From assembly GCA_023014485.1 (NCBI GenBank), contig JAJOZX010003213.1, positions 281,501 through 345,500 of the forward strand: a DNA stretch of 64,000 nucleotides. The letters run 5' to 3'. Origin of the DNA: Bathynomus jamesi (Eukaryota; Arthropoda; Malacostraca; Isopoda; Cirolanidae). The translations under genes were made by a program, and so were the position numbers. The first letter of the stretch is position 1. Every line of letters begins with the position of its first letter. Under the pieces are notes generated by a model. It was not told where the DNA came from. It saw only the letters and a program-made list of their open reading frames with translations, and made no database searches. This document shows, piece by piece, positions 22,369 through 33,445 of the stretch.

Positions 22369-23718
22369 CAGTCTTGTGAAAATTAATTGAAACACAAGGT
22401 GACAAAGTCATTATTTGATATTTGAACCATTTATTGGACATAAAAGCAACATATTTAAGATTTAGTACTTGCTATGGCCTCCTTTAGGTTTAAGAACACA
22501 TTTTACATGTTGGGACGAGGAATCGACAAGGGTTGCGCAAATATTTATAACTTCTTCATGATACCATATTTTAATTATTGCGCTGATGAGCTTTTGTGTT
22601 GTGCAGTCATGTTTTCGCAGGCGTTGCTTAACTATAGCCCACAGGATTTCTATTGGATTTAAATCCGATGAGTTCCCTGGCCATTTGAGTACTTGAAGAT
22701 TCTCATCTTGCAATGCTTTCATTGATTTCTTTGATGCATGAGAAGATGCAAGGTCATGCAGGAATACCTCTTCATCATCTGGAAAAGCTTTAATAAGGTC
22801 GGGAGCCACTTTTGTATGAATCATATCTATGTATTTTTCGGAATTCATCATTCCTGTAATTGGCAAAAGTCTAATAGTTCCAGAAAAACAAAAAGAACCT
22901 CAAGACATAACCTTTTCGGGATGTTTGACGTGTTGTTCAATGTGGCCCTGGCGAATCGGTTCATTGAGTGATTTTCTTACATACTGGGATCTCTGTCACT
23001 GGACTTCAAAATGCGATTCATCGGTGAACATGACGGTTCTCCATTGCTCCTTTGTCCAGTGCCGGTATTGTTTAGCCCAAGAAACACTTTTCTTTTTCAT
23101 TGCATTCGTAAGAAGTTGTTTACGGAGAGGCTTTCTTGCGGGGCGTCCAGCATCCAAAAGACGACGTCTCACAGTACTGGAACAAACGTTAATTCCAACA
23201 GCTGACAATTCCTTTTGCAGTTCATCACTAGTAAGTTTAGGGTTTTTTAGACTTTTTTGTAACAAAACTCTGTCATCCCTCTTTGTTTTCTTACGTTTTC
23301 GGCCGCATTTGTTCCTCCGTCGAGGAGAAAAAGATCCATTTTTTCGGTAGGTTTTCACAATTCGGCTAACACTTGCCACGCTAACCTCATATTGTTTTGC
23401 AATTTTTCTAAGAGTTATTGGAGTGTATTCCGAGAACGTTAAAATCCGAGAACGTTTTCTGGGCCTAATATCCATTGTTATGTTAAAAGTTAAAGAATTT
23501 ACAATCCGACACAAATTGAAACACGTCAACCTTCGTTGCTGTCTTAGCCGACACTGATTACAAAGAGTCGATTTGTGATTTAATATTTGCGTAAAGAACA
23601 CGTGCAAACAATTGTTGTACCACTCTTTCATAAAAAAAGTCACCTAAAAAAGAAAAATATTGAAATGTTTCAATTTAAAGAAATAGGGACTATGTTTCAA
23701 TTAATTTTCACAAGACTA
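22369..23718 (-). mobile_element. Tc1-like transposon
   Basis: 1350 bp with TIRs AGTCTTGTGAAAATTAATTG at both ends and TA target duplications (22367-22368, 23719-23720). Copy C (62800-62890) shows the uninterrupted Polinton sequence around the insertion site. It contains one transposase gene on the minus strand. Confidence 0.93.
22462..23475 (-). pseudogene. Tc1-like DD34E transposase
   Basis: The start ATG is at 23475. N-terminal paired helix-turn-helix DNA-binding region (ITLRKIAKQYEVSVASVSRI), a basic GRKRKK linker, then the first catalytic Asp in MFTDESHFEV. The second half (22866-22462) has the second Asp in VFLHDLASSH and Glu in DLNPIEILW, with 34 residues between them. A frameshift in 22866-22996 splits the ORF. 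Length is near the usual 340 aa. Confidence 0.88.
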
Positions 23719-23982
23719 TATTTTCATCAATTTATTAAATGGTAGAAATCATGTCTTATAAATTAGTACAATTCAGCTTACAGAATTAGCATCCAATAAA
23801 TGATACAGAGCACAAGACTAACATTATTGGGGACATCTTGTATTTTACACAATATCGTTACAATTATATATACACGAGTAAAACTTTACACAATACATCG
23901 AGTGCGCAAAAATGGGAACTTTTTTTTATCTGCACGCATACCAATTCATCATTCAGCTCAGTGTCGCACAAATCGAATAATT

Positions 23983-24361
23983 TTAAAAAATTATGAATCC
24001 CTTTCCACGTGACATGTGCAGGAGAAATGAAAGACAATACAGCCCGAAAATATTACTAAAATATCCTTGTAATCGGTGGGGATTCCAGACAATTTCGGGG
24101 ATATGCAACGGTTTTACAATAACAGGGTCACTCCAGGGATGAGTCCCCAGTGAATTAAAATAATACATTCTTTCCCTATTTTGAAAGTATATCGCAAACC
24201 AATGAATCCCCTCGCTCCCAACAATGTCCGTGTTTACAATAATTCCTCCACATTTTCTCGTAGTTGGTAATTTCAATGTTTCATTCTTTGCAAACACCGA
24301 TAAATTTGGAGCGTGTGATTCGGTCACTATTCATTACTCTCTGAAGTGTATTCGTATCCAT
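23983..24361 (-). pseudogene. adenain-like cysteine protease (Polinton)
   Basis: The ATG at 24361 follows the capsid stop almost directly. The main open part has IVNTDIVGSEGIHWFAIYF (catalytic His in HWFA), YYFNSLG, and the terminal LYCLSFLLHMSRGKGF. The expected catalytic Cys is Phe here (NIFGLYC versus NTCGMYC in copy C). A frame change after the first ~22 codons is shared with copy C. Adenain-type proteases mature capsid proteins; this copy cannot be active. Confidence 0.75.
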
Positions 24362-24362
24362 T

Positions 24363-25596
24363 TTAAAAGTCAGTGACTTCGTTCCTGAAGTGGTCGACCT
24401 CAATTAGGGCATGTGACTCGAGGTATACTAGTACACTAATAGGAGGGTGTATCGGGTTGGCGAATTCCAATCTGACTGAGATGTTCCCACTTTGTTGTGA
24501 ACTTAAGTTTGTATTTACACTAGCAGATAAGTCGGGTGTGATATCAAACGGGTAAAGGTTAAACTGATCGATGAATTCTTTCTGCGTTACCCCAATCCCG
24601 AGCTCATCACAAGCACCTGCAATATGGGCCAGATTACTATATGCTCTCGCACAAGCGGGAACACAGTGACTGATGAGTAGTCCGTATCCATAGTCCCACC
24701 CAACGCAACGCCATTGACGTATAGAGTTATATTTTTAAGGCCGAAATTCTCGAATTTAAAGGCGTTCTTTTTATATTTTCCATTCGTCGAAGCCTGATCC
24801 TGTATTCCAATTAATAACCTTTATGGTAGAACTCCCAGGGCCACGTTTTCTATCTGCTTCGAGTATTTTACTGTTGCATGTATTATATTTTTTTCAATTT
24901 ATAATTGTTTAGCAGAGCTTAATTTCACTGGCCGTACACACAGATATGTTTCCATAATGTGAATCACAACGGCTTTTGCGCCCTCTTCTTGATCAGGTCC
25001 CACATTTATGCAGATCTCAGGTTTCGTGCGGGTGAGCTTTAATTTTATATCCACCCCATTCATAAGCAGTTTCTCCTGGAATGTGAAGTCTGTATGCAGA
25101 CGTCCATAGCATTCATATATCTTCTTTTTACAATTTTTAAATTTATCCTTTATACTGCTTTCCTCTTTAGTCTAATAATAGCCCTCGGAAGTTAAAAAGG
25201 TATCATTCGTTTCTTTTGAAAAGTTGAGGACATTTTCCAGATAGGCTCGTAGGTGATAATAACCCGTTCCTGCCGAGAGGTTGACCTCACACTGACAGAA
25301 TATGGAGTACAGAAAGTTGGTTTCCGGGGAGGCAGAATAATTATCATCGCAGTTCGTTCCATCTGAATGGGCGATACGTAGTTTAGCGTACATGTGCATG
25401 CAGCTTGGATCAAAAAAGTATGGGCCTGAGCTGGGTATCAAGAATTCTATAGGGGCACTCGGAGAACTAATTGTGTTTAATGGATTAATTGTAATAAAGT
25501 TACTGTGCTCAATAGAAACTTGTGTTGGGGCATATCAAAAAGGGACAGCTCCGATTTAAAACATTGTGAGCTACACGGATGGATGAAGCGTGCCAT
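24363..25596 (-). pseudogene. major capsid protein (double jelly-roll), Polinton
   Basis: It starts at ATG 25596 (MARFIHPCSSQC) and ends with TAA at 24363-24365. Recognisable blocks are MHMYAKLRIAHSDGT, SAGTGYYHLRAYLE and the ENFGLKNITLY region, belonging to the widespread animal Polinton capsid family. Multiple frameshifts and stops scatter the gene; only 25441-25172 is a substantial open stretch. Copy C holds the best version. Confidence 0.8.
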
Positions 25597-25708
25597 GACG
25601 ATTCAGAAATAGTGCCACCTCTCTCGACAAGTAGCAATCAGCCTATGATTCGTGAGAGCAATGTCCTCAGCTTATGTCAGTTAAAAATTGATCAACCATA
25701 AGTTTCGT

Positions 25709-26065
25709 TCATTTAGAACACTTCTTTTTTTTACGTCCTTTTACGTTTAACGCCACGTGTTGGTAACCCCTTCTTCCGGACAGCCCCCTTCTTCTTCCCG
25801 CCACCACGCATTTTTCTCTGCATCTTTGATGATTTCGTCCCGTGTACGTTTTAAACGTTTTTTTAGAGTTTTTTTTAGGCTTAGCTCCACCCATTATGTC
25901 TTCTACCCTGTTAAAACTTGATTTTAACGCTTTCTTCCCTAGGTATCTGGCGCACCTCTTCAACAATGGGACAGCCGTGCGTACAATGTTTGAAAAAATG
26001 GAACCAATCCCACTCCAACGCTGATATCTCACCCCTCGATAGACTGTGAAAGGCCTTCGCGTCAT
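25709..26065 (-). CDS. pVI-like basic minor capsid protein (Polinton)
   Basis: 118 aa, starting MTRRPFTVYRGVRYQRW; YLGKKALKSSFNRVEDIMGG in the centre; very basic end (GRRRGLSGRRG, KGRKKKKC). It is open to a stop, but the C-terminal frame probably shifted compared with copy A, because the KKKKRAVRKKGLP block is not preserved in frame. It sits head to tail with the penton gene (one-base contact at 26065). Confidence 0.6.
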   Translation of the reverse strand: MTRRPFTVYRGVRYQRWSGIGSIFSNIVRTAVPLLKRCARYLGKKALKSSFNRVEDIMGGAKPKKNSKKTFKTYTGRNHQRCREKCVVAGRRRGLSGRRGYQHVALNVKGRKKKKCSK

Positions 26066-26830
26066 TATAACTGAATGCGACGAAAGTGCAGCCTCACTGT
26101 TAAGCTCCCATCACCGAATGGGAAATTTTTTCCCTCAATCGTTCTTATATATATTGAGATTTTGGTTAATAGATTAGTCGCAACATTCACATAATGGGGC
26201 TTGTCATATGTAATGCTCAAGCTCTTCCCTCTATGGTTTGGAATGTGTGCAATGCGTAGCAGATGCGCCTGGGTATCCCCAACATATTGATGCTCCACGA
26301 TATTGCTGTAAATATGGCACATGTCTGGGGATGGATAGCCAACATCCAATTTCTCCAATTTCAAATGATACATTAAGATGGACAATTCATGTTGTGCCTC
26401 GTGAAAGGTATCTCTTTGGAACGCTGCTCCATATCGGCCCTCGGTTATAATTTGGAACAATCCTTTGTCTTTAATATTTCTATTTTCCTGTGATTTTAAT
26501 GTCAGAGCATGTGCAGGGGTTTCTTTGTTTAAGATTTCGTATACTAAATCAGCCGTAAGATTTGAGTTTCTTACACTTCCGTTTAAGTTTCTCACAACAT
26601 CCTCGGCCGCACCATAACGACCTAGGCCTAGTGTTACTACTGTAGTGTAATATGGGGCCTCCCTACTTCGGCGGCACGCATGGTTTCATCCCTAATTACT
26701 CCTGCCTTTTCACACTCATCACGATCTCTAAGAACCGTAAAAACGGGTTCTTTATAATCAGTATCCAGCTGGTGGGTAGCTGAATTTCGCATAACCCCAC
26801 CTCATACGAATTCTATTTAAGCTTCATTAT
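26065..26830 (-). pseudogene. penton-like minor capsid protein (Polinton)
   Basis: The C-terminal 176 codons are open (26595-26065) with CHIYSNIVEHQYVGDTQA and an intact end (FGDGSLTVRLHFRRIQL). The N-terminal part (26830-26600) is diverged and shifted; its start ATG region is lost. The C-terminus shows where copy C is truncated. Confidence 0.7.
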
Positions 26831-26845
26831 TGCATCAGCTTTTAT

Positions 26846-27850
26846 TTAGGTGTTGAAGCTTTCTGGGTACCCTAGCCATTTCACCAGGTACATTTTTCTC
26901 TTTCTTGAACCTCTGCTGCATAGATTTTTTTCAATTTTAAACACATTTTTTCTTAAATTAAATGTCACTTTCTGCATCTCCTCGCGGTAAAAGCCTCCTG
27001 CGATTTCTTTCCCATTCAAAATTTCAACGTAATACATCATTATCTCGCCTTTTAGGCCTTACAGCCCTAACTTTAAAAATTTCAGGTGTCCATCCTTGCT
27101 CAAATCCCTTCGCGAATTTATTTCCCGAACGAGGTAGCCTTGCATAATCATTGATTTTGAAACGTGTAGTGTGGCTGTGCTCTATGAATATCTCTCCTCA
27201 CCTCACGCTCTTTGTGCGTACCTCTTTCTAAAACCGTTAGGTGTTGTCCCAATCGCGCGATGGTGTGAACGGTTGTGTGACGAGGCCAATGATCACAGAA
27301 TGTTTATACATCTGTATGTGTTTTTATGTGTAAAATATCAATGCATGCGTTCCTTTATGGTACGTTGAACTCTTTCAGCTAAAGAGGCCTAGTGTAGTAG
27401 CTGATATTAAACTCTGCCAACATGCTCTGAAAAGCTCGGCCTGTAAATTCTTTCCCCATATCCGTACAAAAATAGCCTGGAATCCTGTTTTCTTTCAACA
27501 TCAGCGTTTTGCTAGCTTTAGCACCTGTTTCAGGCGATTTATTTTTCAGAGGAATTAGCCACAGATATCTAAAGAATACACCTATTATGAATAGGATGTA
27601 GCGATAGCCATGATTATATAGTGAATATCTTTGCATGTCTGTTAAATCCGCTTGCCAAATAGAGTCAATCGAAGCCGCTGTTGTCCTGGCTGTTTTAAAC
27701 CTTTTTCTCACCGGCTTATGAAGTGTATAAGCATCCTGCTCCCGCAAAAACCTCTCAACATCTTTTTACCTTACTCCATCATTGTAAACACCTCTGTACA
27801 GTCTATCAACATCGCCATAGGAGGCTGGGCTAGAAATGTCATAATAGTGT
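26846..27850 (-). pseudogene. Polinton integrase (rve + chromodomain)
   Basis: The core is open at 27747-27379 (WQADLTDMQRYS, FCTDMGKEFTG), ending shortly after the second Asp. The Glu region and following part (27380-27060) are deleted or shifted. The C-terminal chromodomain is open at 27040-26846 (NVFKIEKNL, MYLVKWLGYPESF). Same gene order as copy A. Confidence 0.8.
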
Positions 27851-27854
27851 TTTC

Positions 27855-28614
27855 TTAAGATGTTAGCCATTTGCGTATTTTAGAGACACGAGGATAGGGA
27901 TGGCCATTGTTGTTTGGTCGTCTCTTTCTCCTCTTCAGAGATGCTACCGTTGGAGGTGATGGCGTGCTCAGTTCAGGCACATACGAGACTTGCTCCAAGT
28001 CTTTTAACCTATTCAGATTTCCTCTCAATGTTTTGGGGACATTTATTTGTTGTATTCTTGCTTTAATATTGTTCCATCCTGATGGTGAGAGCCTGTCCCA
28101 CTTTCTCACCAGATCATGGAGAATGTCGACGATATTCGATCCCTGTACCTTCGTTCCTTCAACACTGCCCTTGCATGTATGTATTGGTCCACTGTATGAT
28201 GGGGTCCTCACTCAATAGATTATAAAGACTTAAACCTTTATTCCTCAATGTATGTGGGAGACTGCTTTTTAATACATGCTCGATGTGTTGCATTCCGTTA
28301 TTCTTTCGTTGGTTATCTCTAACTTCGGCCGCAGGTCCTATGTCGCCATGCTCATCTTTGCTCGTGCTGTGCCTAATAACCACGGGGATCTCTGTCAGAT
28401 TCTTATAATCTTCGTACTCATGAACAAATTTCTGCAGAGTCTCTTGGTACAAGATCCTTTTCTCACCAGGTGACTTTTCACTGTTTAATAGGTCTACCAA
28501 TTCACTTTCCATTCTTTTAAGCCTAATTTTACGGGGTTCTAGAACCGTGTCTCGACTCTTTGAACTTTGCAGTGAAGCATACACATCGTGCGGAATCACT
28601 ACCACGTTCTTCAT
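27855..28614 (-). pseudogene. conserved Polinton protein of unknown function
   Basis: The start at 28614 (MKNVVVIPHDVYASLQ) opens 151 codons; the C-terminal half (28160-27855, GSNIVDILHDLVRKWDR, NVPKTLRGNLNRL) is in another frame, so one frameshift near 28165 breaks it. There is no inverted duplication, which gives the reference for the rearranged copy A. Confidence 0.65.
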
Positions 28615-28639
28615 TATATTAATCTAATCAGTAAAGGTC

Positions 28640-28942
28640 TCAAAACTGAAAATAAGATGGGGAGGAATGATCCCCCCTTTGTACAATAATTCGCTTTTTC
28701 TTCCCCACAGGTTGACTTTTACGAGCGAGCGTACGTATTATGTGCTTGTAACAACGTAGGCGAGCCTTCTGAGGGGATTTCATTGGCACATTACATTTTA
28801 TAACATTAAGACAGATTTCACAGATGCATTCTAATTCTAAAAAGTCTGAGTCGATATTTTTAACAAACATCTGCTGCAATGCCCGGGGCAATCGATGATA
28901 GATTTTCATTAATTAACGGTATTTCTTTAGCCTACTTGTCAT
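28640..28942 (-). pseudogene. small basic Polinton protein
   Basis: Homologue of 4383-4706 (LELECICEICLNVIKCNVP; KKKRIIVQRGD). An early stop follows the expected start near 28942, and a frameshift at the end replaces the hydrophobic tail with SSPSYFQF. Confidence 0.6.
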
Positions 28943-29585
28943 TCTGGAATATACACTGTGTCAGGGTCGTTTTGGAATATATTCGTTCTTAGGAGCACCC
29001 TAAACGTGTTTCGTGGGTGAAGGTCACAAAGCAAATATCCGTAACGCTGACTTGTAGCTTCTTTATAAACTTCCAAAAACTCTTTACGCTGATTCGGGTA
29101 CATTTGATTGGATAATACCCCAATTTGTGACACATCTCTACTTTGTGCGAATATGACTACATATTGTGTATTTAATGACACATCGCGCATGTATCTATTT
29201 TTGAAAAATAGATTCTGATTGATGAAGAATACGCTTATGTTAAGATGGTGGGAGAACAATGTAAATGTCTCGGCAAACGTTTTATCCATTTCAACATGAG
29301 GTCGTCAATTACAGTGACTGTATGCTCACATCCCTTTAACGAATGAACGTCATATACGCCTCTGTGGAACAAAATATCATCTTGGTACTCGTTGAACACT
29401 GATTGGTACGTCGAATAGCACCATATTACGTTATGCACAAATTTTGAGAATATCTCCCCTTTATCTTTAATGATTTTAAGCATAAACACTCTTTTACCAC
29501 ATCCTGTAGGACCAGATATAATACATGCGGATGAGCTTGTGAACCTGAATTTTTCTACAGATTCAATCTGTAACGCGTCACACAC
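28939..29585 (-). pseudogene. FtsK/HerA-type DNA-packaging ATPase (Polinton)
   Basis: N-terminal frame 29585-29290 with Walker A GPTGCGKR (the last Thr replaced by Arg) and VTVIDDLML; C-terminal frame 29289-28939 with FFINQNLFFKNRYMRDVSLN, YVVIFAQSRDVSQIG and RVLLRTNIFQND. One frameshift near 29280 separates them. The altered Walker A Thr/Ser position would impair nucleotide binding. Confidence 0.85.
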
Positions 29586-29657
29586 CTAAATGGAGCATTT
29601 ACAAACTATAACAAAATTTAAGTGCTGCTCCTTATACTCTTGTTTTGCTTCTTCCAC

Positions 29658-30900
29658 AGAACGGTGAATGACGACGATGTACAGCACTCCATCATCGATA
29701 TTACGCAAGACCCCGATGACAGTGTAGCTACAGACTCCAACCCCACTGCCGAACCTTCACCAGCGACACCTCCACCACGTGGAAGTTCAGAGCTAGACCC
29801 CCAGTAATAGAGCCCCAGCCCTCTACATCTTACGACACATCCTCCACACTAGCTCCCTCCTCAATTAAATTTGTACCCCCTTATTCCTTTTCAATTCCGG
29901 GTACATCCTCCACACCAGTAGCTTCTTGCTGTAGAGGAAGGTATAACATTCGAACTGGTACGCAACGTTAACCCCACCCCTGCTGACTAGAACTCGGTAC
30001 GTGGTCAGGGTTGACCCTGGAGCCCTGCAATGGTGTTGAACACGGACTGCAGCGCGTAGTTGAAGGTATATATAAGATATATGAGGTATGGAGGTTTCAG
30101 AAACTCTCCAACCTTTTCACGCCGTATATAAACACTTTTTGAAGGATAAAGTAGAAGCATCAGGCTACTCGCGAGGGGTTGAGAGCGAGGGTGAAAAATC
30201 GGCTTATGTTCAGCGTTACCATGACCGTGAAGGGATACAACTTGACCGAGCCTAAATTGTTAAGAACCCTGGCAACCGCTTTAGTGCAAAGTTATGCCTA
30301 AATAGTCTTTGGGGCAAGATTGCACAGAATACCGGTAAGGGGAACGTTCATTTGGCCCAAAGTTATAACGAAGTGTGGGATTATGCCAGTGCCCTCGATA
30401 AAGAGGTTGTGGAGATCGTGAATGTTGGTAACACGTACATAATAAAGTACAACATTACCGAACTGGTAATATTCACAGAGAGGGAGGGTGAATACATGCC
30501 GCCTATTGGTGAATTCCTCGGAGAGTTGACTGATAAGATCAAGGATGAGTATGGTGATAGTGCATACGCTGACTCCTTTGTATCAACAGGGCCAAAATCT
30601 TATGGGGTGCGGGTGAGGGTGGGGAAAGAGCTGAAATATATCTTGAAGGCGAATGGCATCACGCTTAACCTGGCGAACCGACCGGTCGTTAACTTTGACT
30701 CGTTGAAGGAGCTAATGTGCTTCGAAGATGAGGGCAACCAACCTCCCCAACTGACTGTCGGAACCCAAAATTTTCGGGCACAGAAACTGGGGTGTGTGAA
30801 GGAACTTAGGGGCATAAAGGTGTGTCGCAACACCTATAGGAAACGTTACCAGGTGCCTGGCACCTATGATACCGTACCCTTTGGGAATCATAGTACCTGA
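29658..30900 (+). pseudogene. protein-primed DNA polymerase B, internally deleted (Polinton)
   Basis: The 5' exon begins after the splice acceptor at 29659 (Ser/Pro/Asp-rich, DDDVQHSIIDITQD). The N-terminal domain stops at about 30060, and the sequence jumps to the C-terminal part of the polymerase: KLCLNSLWGKIAQ (30280-30330) and VSTGPKSYGVRV (30575-30620). The exonuclease and most palm motifs (several kb in an intact gene) are missing. The last 182 codons (30352-30900) are free of stops. Confidence 0.78.
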
Positions 30901-31172
30901 ATGATATGTCTATTGTTAAAGATATGTTTATTTATTACGTATATTTGAATGTGTAAATGTTTCAATTAGGGTTTCATTTTCTCCTACGTGTGTCCGTGCG
31001 TATGTACAGGAAAATATCCTAAGCTCCACCCACTGTAAGATCAATCAAATGGCCACGTGACTCCTGCTACTACCTGGGCATATCTCTCTACCTCTGCGTG
31101 CTCAGTTGGCCGCTGCAAGCCCTGGAGCTCAGACGTATATTTGAAGAATTCTCACGTAGACGAAAAATAGTG

Positions 31173-31681
31173 ATGGCGACTTTTGATATTGAGTGTTCGA
31201 CATTTATGAAAGTGGTATTCGGTGAAGTCGGAAGATGTGGTGAATAATGAAAGACGGCCTAGCCCCCCCCCCTCTTTTGAGACTTTTAAGGCTACATTGA
31301 ACCGCGCGAAGCTTGAGGAACAAAATGTTCAAATACTCAATGGATATTTTGGTGAGAGCATTGCCGGATTTCGCGGCACAAACGATGTAATGGACTACGT
31401 TGTAGGGCTAAACTGTATATAAGCGTACATATACCGTGAGTGAAAGAACAACGCTTGCAGAAGAGAAGCAACGGGTATGGGTAGTGATTCTTGTTGATAA
31501 GTGGTGTGACAGACGGTATTATTTTATGCTGCATTATACCGAGTACTCGTACCCTGCGGCTGAGAATGTAAACTTTGTCATCATGGACAAGCTAAAGTAC
31601 TTTTACCACTACATTCATACATATCATGACGAGGTTCGCAGTGAGGTTGTAGCTATAGGCTTGTGTGAGTTTTTAATATAA
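31173..31681 (+). pseudogene. unrecognised ORFs downstream of PolB
   Basis: An ATG at 31173 (MATFDIECSTF) opens a short frame. A second frame, 31222-31422, is Pro/Ser-rich then KATLNRAKLEEQNVQILNG; a third, 31436-31681, ends in RSEVVAIGLCEFLI. These look like one gene of about 160 codons with two frame changes, since each segment starts where the previous one ends, but I cannot name it. Confidence 0.35.
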
Positions 31682-32029
31682 TTTAGAGACGAGCATCGAC
31701 TATTAAACAAAAAGGATAAATACGGGCACATGTTTCTCTTAAATAGTGCGCCAGATTGTTAATATGTTTAGCTTGTGGAAATGAACGTCTAATGCGCATT
31801 CCGATAAAACATTAAAACCGATATTGCCCCATGTATCGGAAAATTGCACGGTATAATGGGTACAAGTACTCGCCTGATTCTTTCATGCTGGAACAAACCC
31901 GTATACGAAACATTAACGCTTGGTATGACTCACTCCTCCACACTTGTCCCCGAGCCAAACAACGTACCGGTTGCTCATAGTCATCTCAGAGCTTGACCGA
32001 TTGGCTGTGCACTCTCACAACAGAAAACG

Positions 32030-32734
32030 ATGGAGCTTCCTTTGAGAAGCATTCTGAATGCCGTATACGATGTGTCCATGACGAAGTCATTGTGTGTGTT
32101 CAAACGTAAAACTGGTGCCATTAACTATGTACTTGAAACGACTTGTAGACAAGCAAAGTCTGGTAAACGTAATGTTGTTTATTTAAGTGTTGAGGAGATG
32201 AATAGAGTCTTTGTGATAGTTGAGAAGTCGGGAGAGGATCGTTATAAAATACCTGCAGCTGTAGGTACAAGAAGAGAACAGATGAGTGATACCCCCTCAT
32301 ATGCCATTGTTTGTACGTTGTATATAAATAACGATCAGCCATGCATTGATATACGACTGCTGTGGAAGTGTGCATCTGATAATAACGTTCTTGTCCCTAC
32401 GCGAAACCGTTTCATCCTCGACAGAATGTTTGAAATCGTTGGTTTCCGCAAACTAAAACCTATATTAGCCGCACGTGTTACGGATATTTACGGATATTTT
32501 GATACAGTTCTTGAATACGCATACACCGCTCTGCTCGACGGCTTTATCGACTGTAGGAATGAACATGGCGAGAATGGTCTAGAGCTGGATGCTTATTTAA
32601 AAGGTTTAGACTCTTCAAAATATCATGAACTTTGGTACAAAGTACTTGAGCGGTACAGGGCAGAGCTCACCTACACTGTTGACCCTGAAGAATTGTACCT
32701 CTATATAATGAGCAGCTGTCGTTACGATTTATAA
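32030..32734 (+). CDS. unrecognised 234-aa Polinton accessory protein
   Basis: An intact ORF from ATG at 32030 to TAA. Upstream are an inverted CCAAT (GATTGGCTG at 31999) and a short leader. The protein is mixed alpha/beta in appearance, with no signal peptide or membrane segment, 7 cysteines, an RKTGAINYVLETT segment early and VLEYAYTALLDGFID late. No family was recognised. It survives without lesions next to core genes that carry many. It could be a viral accessory factor or a captured host gene. Confidence 0.5.
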   Translation: MELPLRSILNAVYDVSMTKSLCVFKRKTGAINYVLETTCRQAKSGKRNVVYLSVEEMNRVFVIVEKSGEDRYKIPAAVGTRREQMSDTPSYAIVCTLYINNDQPCIDIRLLWKCASDNNVLVPTRNRFILDRMFEIVGFRKLKPILAARVTDIYGYFDTVLEYAYTALLDGFIDCRNEHGENGLELDAYLKGLDSSKYHELWYKVLERYRAELTYTVDPEELYLYIMSSCRYDL

Positions 32735-32753
32735 GATTATTTCAACTGCCGCT

Positions 32754-33120
32754 ATGCGTTGTGAAGAAGAATTCACGATTGAAAAGCTCGGATCGGTAAG
32801 AAAAAGACCCTCGATTGGAAAGGAGTGTTTATCAACTTGAATTTAATAATGATGTTTTGGCTAACGACACCCTCTTTGTGCGTGCTTTTGATTGTATTCT
32901 ATCCGTGTTTAAAGATAATTTGCCAGCCAATTGTAATGTGGGAACAAAAATAGTATTGAACGAAATGAAGGCCTTTTACATCGCGTATAGGCACCCGCAC
33001 ACCTTGAATGATGAAATAATGCTAAATCGTATTTATTGTATAGTACAAAGCAACAATGATGTAACTGAAGACTCGATCACGTGCGAGTTTAGTATTTTAG
33101 TGAAGCGCGATAGAACATAA
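32754..33120 (+). pseudogene. unrecognised small Polinton accessory ORF
   Basis: The open frame 32815-33120 (about 101 aa: AFDCILSVFKDNLPANC, NRIYCIVQSNNDV) has no ATG at its start. A separate ATG at 32754 (MRCEEEFTIEKLGS) opens the neighbouring frame and runs to 32838, so a single frameshift near 32815 or a splice (donor-like CG|GTAAGA at 32796) is implied. Function unknown. AT-rich sequence follows. Confidence 0.4.
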
Positions 33121-33232
33121 GGTGTATGTATTTTGATTTTATAAAAGTTCTGCTGTTTATATGTATATACACATTAATGGGTATATAGTTTTATCCTGTA
33201 CTATTATTATTTTTTATATAAGTTTTGGTGTT

Positions 33233-33235
<3 letters not shown>

Positions 33236-33290
<55 letters not shown>
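33236..33290. repeat. (TA)n microsatellite
   Basis: About 25 TA units with a phase break. Similar tracts at 33638-33670 and 34474-34498. Confidence 0.9.
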
Positions 33291-33367
33291 GCGTATTTGC
33301 TCGTACACATATTAAATGGTTATATAGTTTTATCCTGTACTAATATTATTATTTAAGAATGTATATA

Positions 33368-33445
33368 GGGTGTCCCAAAAAAAACTATATACTCTTTATA
33401 GCATCATATATATATAAGAGTATATAGTTTTTTTTGGGACACCCT
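33368..33445. mobile_element. short palindromic MITE
   Basis: The inverted repeat GGGTGTCCCAAAAAAAACTA and its complement enclose a short TA-rich loop. It is flanked by TATA. The size is 78 bp and no coding is present. The ends resemble mariner-type MITEs. Confidence 0.6.

Larger units (their letters stand above)
21001..33120 (-). mobile_element. Polinton/Maverick copy B, most complete
   Basis: From left to right: spliced accessory gene (plus), Tc1 insertion, protease, major capsid, pVI-like, penton, integrase, unknown, small protein and ATPase (all minus), then PolB and further ORFs (plus). Terminal inverted repeats were not found by eye, so both limits are approximate: the left begins after the satellite and the right ends after the last ORF. 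Strand given is that of the capsid genes. Most core genes have frameshifts; PolB has a large internal deletion. Confidence 0.82.
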
